Source: Streptococcus anginosus
GTDB taxonomy: Bacteria > Bacillota > Bacilli > Lactobacillales > Streptococcaceae
DNA: 64,000 nt
Direction: 5' to 3'
Assembly: GCF_001697145.1 (NCBI RefSeq)
Contig: NZ_CP012719.1
Location: forward strand, 282,501-346,500
The position numbers and the translations under genes are program-made. The notes under the pieces are model-generated. The model was given only the letters and a program-made list of their open reading frames with translations, did not search any database and was not told where the DNA came from. Positions 55,950 to 63,363 of this stretch are shown here, piece by piece (within the stretch, counting starts at the first letter, position 1; each line of letters begins with the position of its first letter).

Positions 55950-56465
55950 ATGAAATTAACTTATAAAGATAAAGTTCAGATCTATGAACTTAGAAAACAA
56001 GGGCGCAGCTTCAAAGAGCTTTCAAATATATTTGGGATAAAAATTACCAATCTTCAGTACATGATTAAATTGATTGATCGTTATGGAATGGAAATCGTCA
56101 AAAAAGGAAAGAATTGTTACTATTCACCTGAACTAAAACAAGAGATCATTGATGAAGTTCTACTTGAAGGTCGTTCACAAATAAGGGTCTCTCTAGATTA
56201 TGCTCTTCCAAGTGTTGGAATGTTGCCTAATTGGATAGCACAATATAAGAAAAACGGGTATATTATTGTTGAGAAAACAAGAGGGAGACCGCCTAAAATG
56301 GGACGTAAACCAAAGAAGAAACCCGAAGAGATGACAGAGCTAGAGCGACTTCAGGAAGAATTAGACTATTTAAGAGCGGAGAATGCCATTCTAAAAAAGT
56401 TGAGAGAACTCCGATTGAGGGACGAAAAGGATCAAGAAGAAAAGCAGAAATTGTTCAAGGATTAG
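55950..56465 (+). CDS. IS3-family transposase OrfA
   Basis: 171 aa. Two helix-turn-helix units (about 1-60, [25 protein letters not shown], split; and 65-110) bind the terminal repeats. A basic linker ([15 protein letters not shown]) leads to a leucine-zipper coiled coil ([22 protein letters not shown], about 128-150). The heptamer A-AAA-AAG at 56393-56399 lies in frame in the codons CTA AAA AAG, the classic -1 slippage signal. Confidence 0.88.
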   Translation: MKLTYKDKVQIYELRKQGRSFKELSNIFGIKITNLQYMIKLIDRYGMEIVKKGKNCYYSPELKQEIIDEVLLEGRSQIRVSLDYALPSVGMLPNWIAQYKKNGYIIVEKTRGRPPKMGRKPKKKPEEMTELERLQEELDYLRAENAILKKLRELRLRDEKDQEEKQKLFKD

Positions 56466-57289
56466 TGACAGAGTTTGCCTTAGAGATTCTTCTAAAGATT
56501 ATTAAGCTAGCTCGTTCAACCTATTATTACCAGCTAAAGCAACTAGATAAAAGCGATAAAAATCATGATATTAAAGCTGAAATTCAAGCTATTTTTACTG
56601 AGCATAAAGGAAATTATGGTTATCGCCGAATAACACTCGAATTAAGGAATCGTGGTTTTGTAGTGAACCATAAAAAGGTCCAACGTCTGATGAAGGCTCT
56701 TGGTTTAAGTGCTCGAATTCGTCGTAAACGTAAGTATTCTTCCTATCAAGGAGAAGTTGGCAAGAAAGCAGATAACCTTATTCAACGCCAGTTTGAAGCA
56801 TCCAAACCAATGAAAAAGTGCTACACAGATGTGACAGAGTTTGCCATTCCAGCAAGCAGTCAAAAGCTCTACTTATCGCCAATCTTAGATGGCTTTAATA
56901 TCGCCTATAATCTTTCTACGTCACCGAATTTGATACAAGTGAAAGATATGCTAGAACAAGCCTTCACAGAGGAACATTACGAGAATACCATTCTTCATAG
57001 TGATCAAGGATGGCAGTATCAACATCAGTATTATCATCGTTTTTTAGAGGATAAAGGAATCCAACCGTCCATGTCACGTAAAGGAAACAGTCCAGATAAC
57101 GGTATGATGGAGTCCTTCTTTGGTATTCTTAAGTCTGAGATGTTTTATGGTTATGAGAAGACGTTTCACTCACTTGAGCAATTGGAACAAGCTATTGTAG
57201 ACTATATTGATTATTACAACAACAAACGGATTAAGGTAAAACTAAAAGGACTTAGCCCTGTGCAATACAGAACTAAATCCTTTGGATAA
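56465..57289 (+). CDS. IS3-family transposase OrfB (DDE catalytic part)
   Basis: 274 aa as a separate frame from GTG 56465. In the -1 frame it is open back to the slippery heptamer at 56393, so an OrfAB fusion can be made. HTH_21-type N-terminus (GNYGYRRITLELRNRGF), then an RNase H-like rve domain: first Asp in CYTDVTEF, second in LHSDQGWQYQ, Glu in GMMESFFGILKSE. The C-terminus YNNKRIKVKLKGLSPVQYR is typical. Confidence 0.88.
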   Translation: MTEFALEILLKIIKLARSTYYYQLKQLDKSDKNHDIKAEIQAIFTEHKGNYGYRRITLELRNRGFVVNHKKVQRLMKALGLSARIRRKRKYSSYQGEVGKKADNLIQRQFEASKPMKKCYTDVTEFAIPASSQKLYLSPILDGFNIAYNLSTSPNLIQVKDMLEQAFTEEHYENTILHSDQGWQYQHQYYHRFLEDKGIQPSMSRKGNSPDNGMMESFFGILKSEMFYGYEKTFHSLEQLEQAIVDYIDYYNNKRIKVKLKGLSPVQYRTKSFG

Positions 57290-57323
57290 ATTAATTGTCT
57301 AACTTTTCGGGGTCAGTACATCT

Positions 57324-57704
57324 CTGGATGTCTCTTTTTTTGTTTTTAAATAGCAGAAAATCCGAAAAATATATTAAAAAATCATGATTTTTCTTGTACT
57401 TATACGAAAAAAGTGTATAATAGGTTCAATATTTAGTTGAAGGAGGGGAGTAGTTGCTATCTTCATAAAGTAGAATGGCTTATTTTTTAACTTTAAAAGA
57501 ATGTTTATTCAATTTGAGTCAAAAGATAAATTTATTATTTTTGCTTCTTTATGTATTTTGCGGCTTATTTTAATCATATTATGCAGTGAATAACTAGTAT
57601 TTTGAATAAATAATATTTTCTGTCAAAAACAGCTCTTTACTTTTTGAGAATATTTCGGTATAATATTCAATGTAATAAGATGTGACATTAGAGGAGGTTT
57701 ATCT
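57324..57704 (+). promoter_or_regulatory. intergenic region with two promoters upstream of the oligopeptide-binding gene
   Basis: Distal promoter: TTGTAC (57394-57399), 16 bp, TATAAT (57416-57421), followed by a strong AAGGAGGGG (57440-57448) with no proper gene behind it. A 32-codon hydrophobic frame starts at 57475. Proximal promoter: TTTACT (57636-57641), 17 bp, TATAAT (57659-57664), with AGAGGAGG before the lipoprotein ATG. Confidence 0.55.
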
Positions 57705-59663
57705 ATGAAATCATCAAAATGGATTATTGCAACAGGAGTTGTGCTAAGTGCTGGAATCCTATTATCAGGCTGTGGCAAGTCAGCTTCTAGCACATCAACT
57801 TATTCATACGTGTATACACAAGATCCAGATACGCTAAATTATCTGATGGCGAACCGTGCGACAACTTCAGATGTTGTGACTAACTTAGTTGATGGATTAT
57901 TGGAAAATGACCAGTACGGAAATTTAGTTCCGGCGCTTGCTAAGTCATGGACAGTCTCCAAAGATGGCTTGACATATACGTATAAATTACGTAAAGATGC
58001 TAAATGGTACACATCAGAAGGTGAAGAGTACGCAAGTGTAAAAGCGCAAGACTTTGTAACTGGCTTGAAATACGCCGCAGATAATAAATCAGAAGCCCTT
58101 TACCTCGTTCAAGATTCTGTCAAAGGTTTAGATGCTTACATCAAGGGTGAAACGAAAGATTTTTCAACGGTTGGAGTAAAAGCTTTAGATGACTATACAG
58201 TACAGTATACACCCAGCCGTGCAGAGACTTATTGGAATTCAAAAACGACCAATAATATCCTCTTCCCAGTTAATGCAGATTTCTTGAAATCACAAGGAAA
58301 AAATTTTGGTTCTGTAAAACCAACCAGCATTCTATACAATGGTCCTTATCTATTGAAGTCTCTGACAGCCAAGTCTTCTATGGAATTTGCTAAAAATCCT
58401 CATTACTATGATAAAAAGAATGTTCATTTGGATAACATTAAATTGACATATTATGACGGCTCTGACCAAGAAGCTCTTATCCGTAACTTCACAGATGGTG
58501 CCTATAGTGCAGCTCGTCTTTATCCAAATAGCTCTAGTTTTGCTTCTGTTAAGAAACAATATGCTAACAATATCATCTATAGTTTGCAAGATGCGACCAG
58601 CTACTATTATAACTTTAATTTAAATCGTCAGTCTTACAACCATACATCTAAGAAAACAGATGCTCAAAAGGCTGCGACACAAGAAGCGGTGCTAAATAAA
58701 GCTTTCCGCCAAGCTATCAACTTTGCCTATAATCGTACTGCTTATGGTGCACAAAGTAATGGGAAAGACGGAGCGACAAAGGTATTGCGGAACACACTCG
58801 TGCCACCAACATTTGTTTCTATCGGTGATAAAACGTTTGGTGATGTTGTGTCTTCTAAATTGGTAAACTATGGTTCAGAATGGTCAAATATGAATTTGGC
58901 CGATGCACAAGATGCTTATTACAATCCAGAAAAAGCCAAGGCGAAGTTTGCTCAAGCTAAAGCAGAATTGCAAGCAAAAGGTGTTCAGTTCCCTATTCAC
59001 TTAGATGTACCGACTGATCAGACAAGCAAAATTGGTGTTCAATCGGAAAGTTCCATGAAGCAATCTGTTGAGTCTGTCTTGGGCACAGAAAATGTTGTCA
59101 TTGATATTCAACAAATGAGTTCAGATGAATTAAATAATATCAGTTATTTTGCTAATACAGCTGCTCAAAAGGACTATGATCTGTATAATGGTGGCTGGTC
59201 TGGTGACTATCAAGACCCATCTACTTATTTAGATACTTTGAATACAAAAAATGGTGGTAGTTTACAAAACTTTGGTCTGGAGCCAGGTCAAGAAAATGAT
59301 AAGATTAAGGCAGTTGGACTGGACACGTATACAGAGATGTTAGCAGAAGCAAATGCCGAAACCAATGAAACGAAGCGCTATGAAAAATATGCCGAAGCAC
59401 AAGCGTGGTTAATTGATAGTGGCTTGACAATGCCAAACCTGTCTCTTGGGGGAACACCATCCGTGACGAAAACAGTTCCATTTAGCCGTTCTTATTCATT
59501 AGTTGGAATCAAAGGTGCTTCAAGCAGTTATTTCAAATATGTCAAACTGCAAGACAAAATTGTAACAACAAAAGAATACGAAAGTGCTAAAAAGAAATGG
59601 CTAAAAGAAAAAGAAACCTCTAATAAAAAAGCGCAAGATGACTACGAAAATCATGTGAAATAA
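57705..59663 (+). CDS. oligopeptide ABC transporter substrate-binding lipoprotein (AmiA/AliB type)
   Basis: 652 aa family 5 solute-binding protein. Signal peptide with lipobox LSGC (lipidated Cys23), then SBP_bac_5 (about 35-570) with GLLENDQYGNLVPALAKSW and the extended C-terminus of streptococcal AliA/AliB/Hpp proteins. Such orphan binding proteins feed peptides to the AmiCDEF permease and in several species sense peptides of other bacteria. No permease genes are adjacent, so it is an orphan receptor. AGAGGAGG precedes the ATG. Confidence 0.92.
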   Translation: MKSSKWIIATGVVLSAGILLSGCGKSASSTSTYSYVYTQDPDTLNYLMANRATTSDVVTNLVDGLLENDQYGNLVPALAKSWTVSKDGLTYTYKLRKDAKWYTSEGEEYASVKAQDFVTGLKYAADNKSEALYLVQDSVKGLDAYIKGETKDFSTVGVKALDDYTVQYTPSRAETYWNSKTTNNILFPVNADFLKSQGKNFGSVKPTSILYNGPYLLKSLTAKSSMEFAKNPHYYDKKNVHLDNIKLTYYDGSDQEALIRNFTDGAYSAARLYPNSSSFASVKKQYANNIIYSLQDATSYYYNFNLNRQSYNHTSKKTDAQKAATQEAVLNKAFRQAINFAYNRTAYGAQSNGKDGATKVLRNTLVPPTFVSIGDKTFGDVVSSKLVNYGSEWSNMNLADAQDAYYNPEKAKAKFAQAKAELQAKGVQFPIHLDVPTDQTSKIGVQSESSMKQSVESVLGTENVVIDIQQMSSDELNNISYFANTAAQKDYDLYNGGWSGDYQDPSTYLDTLNTKNGGSLQNFGLEPGQENDKIKAVGLDTYTEMLAEANAETNETKRYEKYAEAQAWLIDSGLTMPNLSLGGTPSVTKTVPFSRSYSLVGIKGASSSYFKYVKLQDKIVTTKEYESAKKKWLKEKETSNKKAQDDYENHVK

Positions 59664-59672
59664 AACAAATGT

Positions 59673-59715
59673 AAGAAACTTCTATGAACGATAAGCTTCG
59701 TAGGAGTTTCTTTTT
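59673..59715 (+). terminator. terminator of oligopeptide-binding gene
   Basis: AAGAAACT-CTA-GAA pairs with TTC-TAG-AGTTTCTT (G-U pairs between), followed by a T-run. Confidence 0.7.
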
Positions 59716-59818
59716 GTTGTTCCTATCTAAAGAACCTATATCGAAGAAGTCTCAAATAAGAGTTGGCTTTAGGGAGTGATTTTAAGTGCTGACAGATACA
59801 TTTTTTCAAAAAAATTTC

Positions 59819-59847
59819 TTGACAAGGAGTTTCTATCCTGTTATACT
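59819..59847 (+). promoter_or_regulatory. promoter of tRNA-Leu
   Basis: Consensus -35 TTGACA (59819-59824), 17 bp, TATACT (59842-59847). The mature tRNA starts 17 bp downstream. Confidence 0.8.
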
Positions 59848-59863
59848 AATAAGGTACCCAATC

Positions 59864-59949
59864 GCGGGGATGGCGGAATTGGCAGACGCGCAGGACTAAG
59901 GATCCTGTGACCGCTTTAGGTCGTGAGGGTTCAAGTCCCTCTCTCCGCA
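59864..59949 (+). tRNA. tRNA-Leu (anticodon AAG)
   Basis: 86 nt with acceptor GCGGGGA/TCTCCGC (one G-U), D arm with GGAATTGGCAGACGC, anticodon stem CAGGA/TCCTG with loop CTAAGGA (anticodon AAG), a long class II variable arm (GTGACCGCTTTAGGTCGT) and T arm GAGGGTTCAAGTCCCTC. The CCA end is not encoded. Reads CUU/CUC leucine codons, A34 presumably modified to inosine or used as such. Confidence 0.93.
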
Positions 59950-59955
59950 TCAGAC

Positions 59956-59980
59956 AAGCTGGCTTTTGCCGGCTTTTTTG
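59956..59980 (+). terminator. terminator of tRNA-Leu
   Basis: AAGCTGGC pairs with GCCGGCTT (one G-U) around TTTT, followed by TTTT. Confidence 0.8.
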
Positions 59981-60152
59981 TTACTATAGTTATATTTTGT
60001 TTTGTCATTTTTGAAATATGAAGCAGGAAAAACAGTTTTATAAGAGAAAACGCTTAAAAGATTAGGAAATGCTGGTATTTTTTCCTAAAAAGTGATAAAA
60101 TAAACAATGTAAATGGGAAAACCCATAAAAATAAATAGGAGGCCTAATACTA

Positions 60153-61034
60153 ATGGCAATCGTTTCAGCAGAAAAATTTGTCCAAGCAGCTCGTGACAAT
60201 GGTTATGCAGTTGGTGGATTTAATACAAACAACCTTGAGTGGACTCAAGCTATCTTGCGTGCAGCAGAAGCTAAAAAAGCTCCAGTTCTTATCCAAACTT
60301 CTATGGGTGCTGCTAAATATATGGGTGGTTACAAAGTATGTAAACTTCTCATCGAAAACCTTGTAGAATCAATGGGAATTACTGTACCAGTTGCTATTCA
60401 CCTTGACCATGGTCATTATGAAGATGCACTTGAATGTATCAAAGTTGGTTACACTTCAGTTATGTTTGATGGTTCTCATCTTCCAGTTGAAGAAAATCTT
60501 GAAAAAGCTCGCAAAGTTGTTGAATTTGCGCATGCAAATGGCGTGTCAGTAGAAGCTGAAGTTGGTACAATCGGTGGTGAAGAAGATGGTATCATCGGTG
60601 ATGGTGAATTGGCTCCAATTGAAGATGCAAAAGCAATGGTTGAAACTGGAATTGACTTCCTTGCAGCAGGTATTGGTAACATTCATGGACCATATCCAGC
60701 TAACTGGAAAGGTCTTCACCTTGACCACTTGCAAAAATTGACAGAAGCTGTTCCTGGATTCCCAATCGTACTTCACGGTGGTTCAGGTATTCCTGACGAC
60801 CAAATCCAAGCAGCAATTAAACTTGGTGTTGCTAAGGTAAATGTAAACACTGAATGTCAAATTGCCTTTGCAAAAGCTACTCGTAAATTCGTTGCTGAAT
60901 ACGAAGCAAACGAAGCAGAATACGATAAGAAGAAACTCTTTGACCCACGTAAATTCTTGAAACCAGGTTTCGAAGCAATTACAGAAGCTGTTGAAGAACG
61001 TATCGACGTATTCGGTTCAGAAGGTAAAGCTTAA
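60153..61034 (+). CDS. fba: class II fructose-1,6-bisphosphate aldolase
   Basis: 293 aa zinc-dependent glycolytic enzyme. Catalytic Asp and zinc His in AIHLDHGHYEDAL (about 77-89), Glu in EAEVGTIGGEEDG, His in GIGNIHGPYP and LHGGSGIP, and NVNTECQIAFA for phosphate binding. Codon use is the strongly biased kind of highly expressed genes. An extended -10 (TGATAAAAT, 60093-60101) and AGGAGG precede it. Confidence 0.96.
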   Translation: MAIVSAEKFVQAARDNGYAVGGFNTNNLEWTQAILRAAEAKKAPVLIQTSMGAAKYMGGYKVCKLLIENLVESMGITVPVAIHLDHGHYEDALECIKVGYTSVMFDGSHLPVEENLEKARKVVEFAHANGVSVEAEVGTIGGEEDGIIGDGELAPIEDAKAMVETGIDFLAAGIGNIHGPYPANWKGLHLDHLQKLTEAVPGFPIVLHGGSGIPDDQIQAAIKLGVAKVNVNTECQIAFAKATRKFVAEYEANEAEYDKKKLFDPRKFLKPGFEAITEAVEERIDVFGSEGKA

Positions 61035-61056
61035 TTGCGCTTACCAAATAAACAGG

Positions 61057-61085
61057 AAAATCTCGCCTTGTGCGGGATTTTTGTT
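61057..61085 (+). terminator. fba terminator
   Basis: AAAATCTCGC (61057-61066) pairs with GCGGGATTTT (61072-61081, one G-U), followed by TTG. Confidence 0.75.
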
Positions 61086-61144
61086 GATTGTTGAATACAT
61101 AAACATAAAAGATAAAAATTTGTTGGCAGGAATGGGAGAGAGGA

Positions 61145-61606
61145 ATGGCTCAGATTAAAGAAATCAAGAAAGAGGAGCAGAAGTTAGCGATTGCAGCTGA
61201 GATTTTGGCTGATTTACCAGAGTGGTTTGGTATTCCAGATAGTACTCAAGCCTATATTGAGGCGGCTGGGAAACTTCGTGTCTGGGGAGCTTATGAAGGT
61301 GATGATCCGCTTGGTTTTATTAGTTTGTCCTATTCCAGTGAAGACTGTGCAGAGATTGACTGCCTAGCTATCAAGAAAGACTATCATAGACAAGGGATTG
61401 GATCAAAGTTAGTGAATATCTTGGAAATGGCAGCAAGACAACAGGTTGACTATTTACAAGTCAAAACAGTGGCACCGGGTCATTATCCAACCTACGATAG
61501 AACGAATGCTTTCTATCAGGCTCAAGGTTTTAAAAAATTAGAAATCTTCCCTCGGCTGTGGGATTCACATAATCCCTGCATGGTTTTAATCAAGAAAATT
61601 TCCTAA
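61145..61606 (+). CDS. GNAT family N-acetyltransferase
   Basis: 153 aa with GGGAGAGGA before the ATG. Conserved GNAT region CAEIDCLAIKKDYHRQGIGSKLV (about 75-97; Q/RxxGxG as HRQGIGSKL) and a C-terminal AFYQAQGFKKLE. Substrate unknown. It lies between fba and tRNA-Thr. Confidence 0.85.
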   Translation: MAQIKEIKKEEQKLAIAAEILADLPEWFGIPDSTQAYIEAAGKLRVWGAYEGDDPLGFISLSYSSEDCAEIDCLAIKKDYHRQGIGSKLVNILEMAARQQVDYLQVKTVAPGHYPTYDRTNAFYQAQGFKKLEIFPRLWDSHNPCMVLIKKIS

Positions 61607-61613
61607 AAACTTC

Positions 61614-61641
61614 TTGACAAAAAAATTTGACGTGTTAGAAT
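61614..61641 (+). promoter_or_regulatory. promoter of tRNA-Thr
   Basis: TTGACA (61614-61619), 16 bp, TAGAAT (61636-61641), with the tRNA starting 15 bp later. Confidence 0.7.
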
Positions 61642-61656
61642 AAGAATGTGTTGAAT

Positions 61657-61729
61657 GCCGATTTAGCTCAGTTGGTAGAGCAACGCACTCGTAACGCGTA
61701 GGTCGTAGGTTCAAGCCCTATAATCGGCA
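61657..61729 (+). tRNA. tRNA-Thr (anticodon CGT)
   Basis: 73 nt: acceptor GCCGATT/AATCGGC, D arm GCTC/GAGC, anticodon stem ACGCA/CGCGT with loop CTCGTAA (anticodon CGT, reads ACG), T arm GTAGG TTCAAGC CCTAT with one G-U. The last pair of the anticodon stem (27-43 numbering 31-39) is an A-C mismatch. No encoded CCA. Its 3' end borders an integrated element. Confidence 0.92.
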
Positions 61730-61741
61730 TATTTGTGTGCT

Positions 61742-61775
61742 AGAAACCTTGTTAAATCAAGGTTTCTTTTGTTTT
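61742..61775 (+). terminator. terminator of tRNA-Thr
   Basis: AGAAACCTTG (61742-61751) pairs perfectly with CAAGGTTTCT (61758-61767), followed by TTTGTTTTT. Confidence 0.8.
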
Positions 61776-61794
61776 TGGTCAACTTTTGGTCAAC
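61773..61794. repeat. tandem 11-bp repeats, likely integrase arm sites
   Basis: TTTTGGTCAAC occurs twice back to back (61773-61783 and 61784-61794) between the tRNA-Thr and the integrase stop. Short direct repeats next to the core are typical arm-type binding sites of tyrosine integrases. The attL core is presumably the tRNA 3' end. Confidence 0.5.
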
Positions 61795-61810
61795 CAGTAA
61801 TCCACACTTT

Positions 61811-62956
61811 TTAAGCTATTGAAACGCCCTCTCCTGCTAGAAACTCTCTAACTTTGTCATTTTCTCTATCTGCTTTCTCTTTAATAAGATGACCGTAAGT
61901 CTCTGTGATTTGCTTAATGTCCTTGTGTCCCATATTCTTAGCTATGACCCAAATATCAATTCCTTGTCCTAACAGAACACTTGCATAGGTATGACGTAAG
62001 CCTGTTGAAGTCAAGTCGTAGGGTTGAATTTGGATTTTTCGTAATAGTGCTCGTAGGTACTTATTAACTGCGGTATTGCTCGGAACTCCGTAATGCGGAT
62101 TGATGAAGATGAAGTTCTCATCATTTGAAAAATTAATTCTCTTAAAATACCGTTCTTGTTCATTCTTCACTGCGCAAAGAATGTGGAGTGTCTCATCATC
62201 TACAGGAATTTCACGAACGGATGTATCAGTTTTAGGAGGGCGCCATTGATATTTGGTACTATCGTAACGCCTATAAGTATAAATAACTTTTTCTTCCCAT
62301 TTGATACAATCCCAAGTTAATCCAACAACTTCACCAAAGCGCATTCCCGTTTTAGATTGAATATATAATAAATAGGGAACTACACCTTTAGAATTAAATT
62401 TATTTTTAACTGCAATTAAAAAAGTACGATAATCACTTAGACTAGATAAGTAATTTTTGTTAGCTAGTTTACCTGGGGCTTTTCCTGTAATGATAACCCC
62501 TTTTGTAAAATCGTCTATTTTAATTTTATCTTGTCTTGCAAACTGAATGACCTTCCGCACTTCCGCATTTAAACGGCGAATGGTATCTTTTGTAACCTGC
62601 TTAGCATAGTCATTGATTGCAGCCTGATAATCACTGGATTTAATTGAGCTGGCTGGTTGATTTCCAAAATAACGCTTGATTACTTTTCCTCTTAGTTCAT
62701 GTTTTAGCATAGTTGATTCACTTTTATTAAGTGGTTTTACACGTAGTTCAAACCATTTTTTCCAAAGTTCATACAAGGGGGTTAGCTTGTCTATCGTAAC
62801 TCCTCTCATCAGCCTCAACTCAATTTCTAGTGCTTCAATTTCCGCTTCCCTTTTGGTACGAAATCCTGAATTGCTAGCGACAACTTGCTTATGTTTGTCA
62901 AAGACGCGATAGTCCCAAAGATTTTTCTTTCCTCTTTTTCTATATGATACTGCCAT
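61811..62956 (-). CDS. int: site-specific tyrosine recombinase / integrase
   Basis: 381 aa. N-terminal AP2-like DNA-binding region (KRGKKNLWDYRVFDKHK, about 7-23), SAM-like core-binding domain (about 60-160), and a catalytic domain with Arg in KTGMRFGEV, then GLRHTYASVLLGQGIDI (HxxR type), GHKDI and the nucleophile Tyr in ETYGHL. It is transcribed toward tRNA-Thr, the usual layout for an element integrated in a tRNA 3' end. AGAGG precedes the ATG. Confidence 0.93.
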   Translation of the reverse strand: MAVSYRKRGKKNLWDYRVFDKHKQVVASNSGFRTKREAEIEALEIELRLMRGVTIDKLTPLYELWKKWFELRVKPLNKSESTMLKHELRGKVIKRYFGNQPASSIKSSDYQAAINDYAKQVTKDTIRRLNAEVRKVIQFARQDKIKIDDFTKGVIITGKAPGKLANKNYLSSLSDYRTFLIAVKNKFNSKGVVPYLLYIQSKTGMRFGEVVGLTWDCIKWEEKVIYTYRRYDSTKYQWRPPKTDTSVREIPVDDETLHILCAVKNEQERYFKRINFSNDENFIFINPHYGVPSNTAVNKYLRALLRKIQIQPYDLTSTGLRHTYASVLLGQGIDIWVIAKNMGHKDIKQITETYGHLIKEKADRENDKVREFLAGEGVSIA

Positions 62957-62990
62957 TTGATTACCTCTTTCTATGATAAAAAAGCGATAA

Positions 62991-63007
62991 CCAAGATTTT
63001 GTCTTGG
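62991..63007 (-). terminator. small hairpin between DUF771 gene and int
   Basis: CCAAGA/TCTTGG around TTTTG. On the minus strand a T-rich tail (CGCTTTTTT) follows. It may attenuate read-through into int. Confidence 0.45.
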
Positions 63008-63015
63008 TCATTATA

Positions 63016-63363
63016 TCACTTTTCTTTAAAAATTTCTGTAAAATTTTTTTCAAAAAATACTTTTGTTTTGCTGGCAAGGAAGAAATAACGTCCACCTTGA
63101 TTTTCTGGATACTTGACAAAACCATTCGGATTTTGTTCAATATCAATTTTTTTGCGGATAGCGGGCTTATAGAGGACGTTCTCAAGTAGCCAAGGACGAC
63201 TAACTGAAAGTAGGTTCAAAACCTCTGATAAGGTCATATAACGCCCTAAATCAGCCTGTTCTTTTAGTTCATGATATTTTTCTTTATTGACGACAATCAT
63301 CGTCTCTGGAAGAGAAATATGAATGTGTTCCAAGTTTACAATTAATTCAGTTGTTTCTGTCAT
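63016..63363 (-). CDS. DUF771 domain protein (excisionase-like)
   Basis: 115 aa. The central part YMTLSEVLNLLSVSRPWLLENVLYKPAIRKKID (split around 40-72) is a helix-turn-helix of the DUF771 type seen in phages and integrative elements beside the integrase. The C-terminus contains the FVKYPENQGGRYFFLASKT segment common to the family. It overlaps the Rep gene by 4 bp. A role in excision or element regulation is inferred. Confidence 0.75.
   Translation of the reverse strand: MTETTELIVNLEHIHISLPETMIVVNKEKYHELKEQADLGRYMTLSEVLNLLSVSRPWLLENVLYKPAIRKKIDIEQNPNGFVKYPENQGGRYFFLASKTKVFFEKNFTEIFKEK

Larger units (their letters stand above)
55893..57320 (+). mobile_element. complete IS3-family insertion sequence (IS150-like)
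   Basis: 1428 bp. Imperfect terminal inverted repeats: left TGAACTGGACCCCAAAAG, right (as complement) TGTACTGACCCCGAAAAG, each continuing into TTAGACA. The target duplication TCT is at 55890-55892 and 57321-57323. Two overlapping reading frames with a -1 frameshift signal, and an intact DDE triad, indicate potential activity. It is inserted between mraY and the oligopeptide-binding gene. Confidence 0.9.

Noticed and set aside
60546-60776. ORF antisense to fba
   Set aside because: Mirror of a highly codon-biased gene; no start signals.
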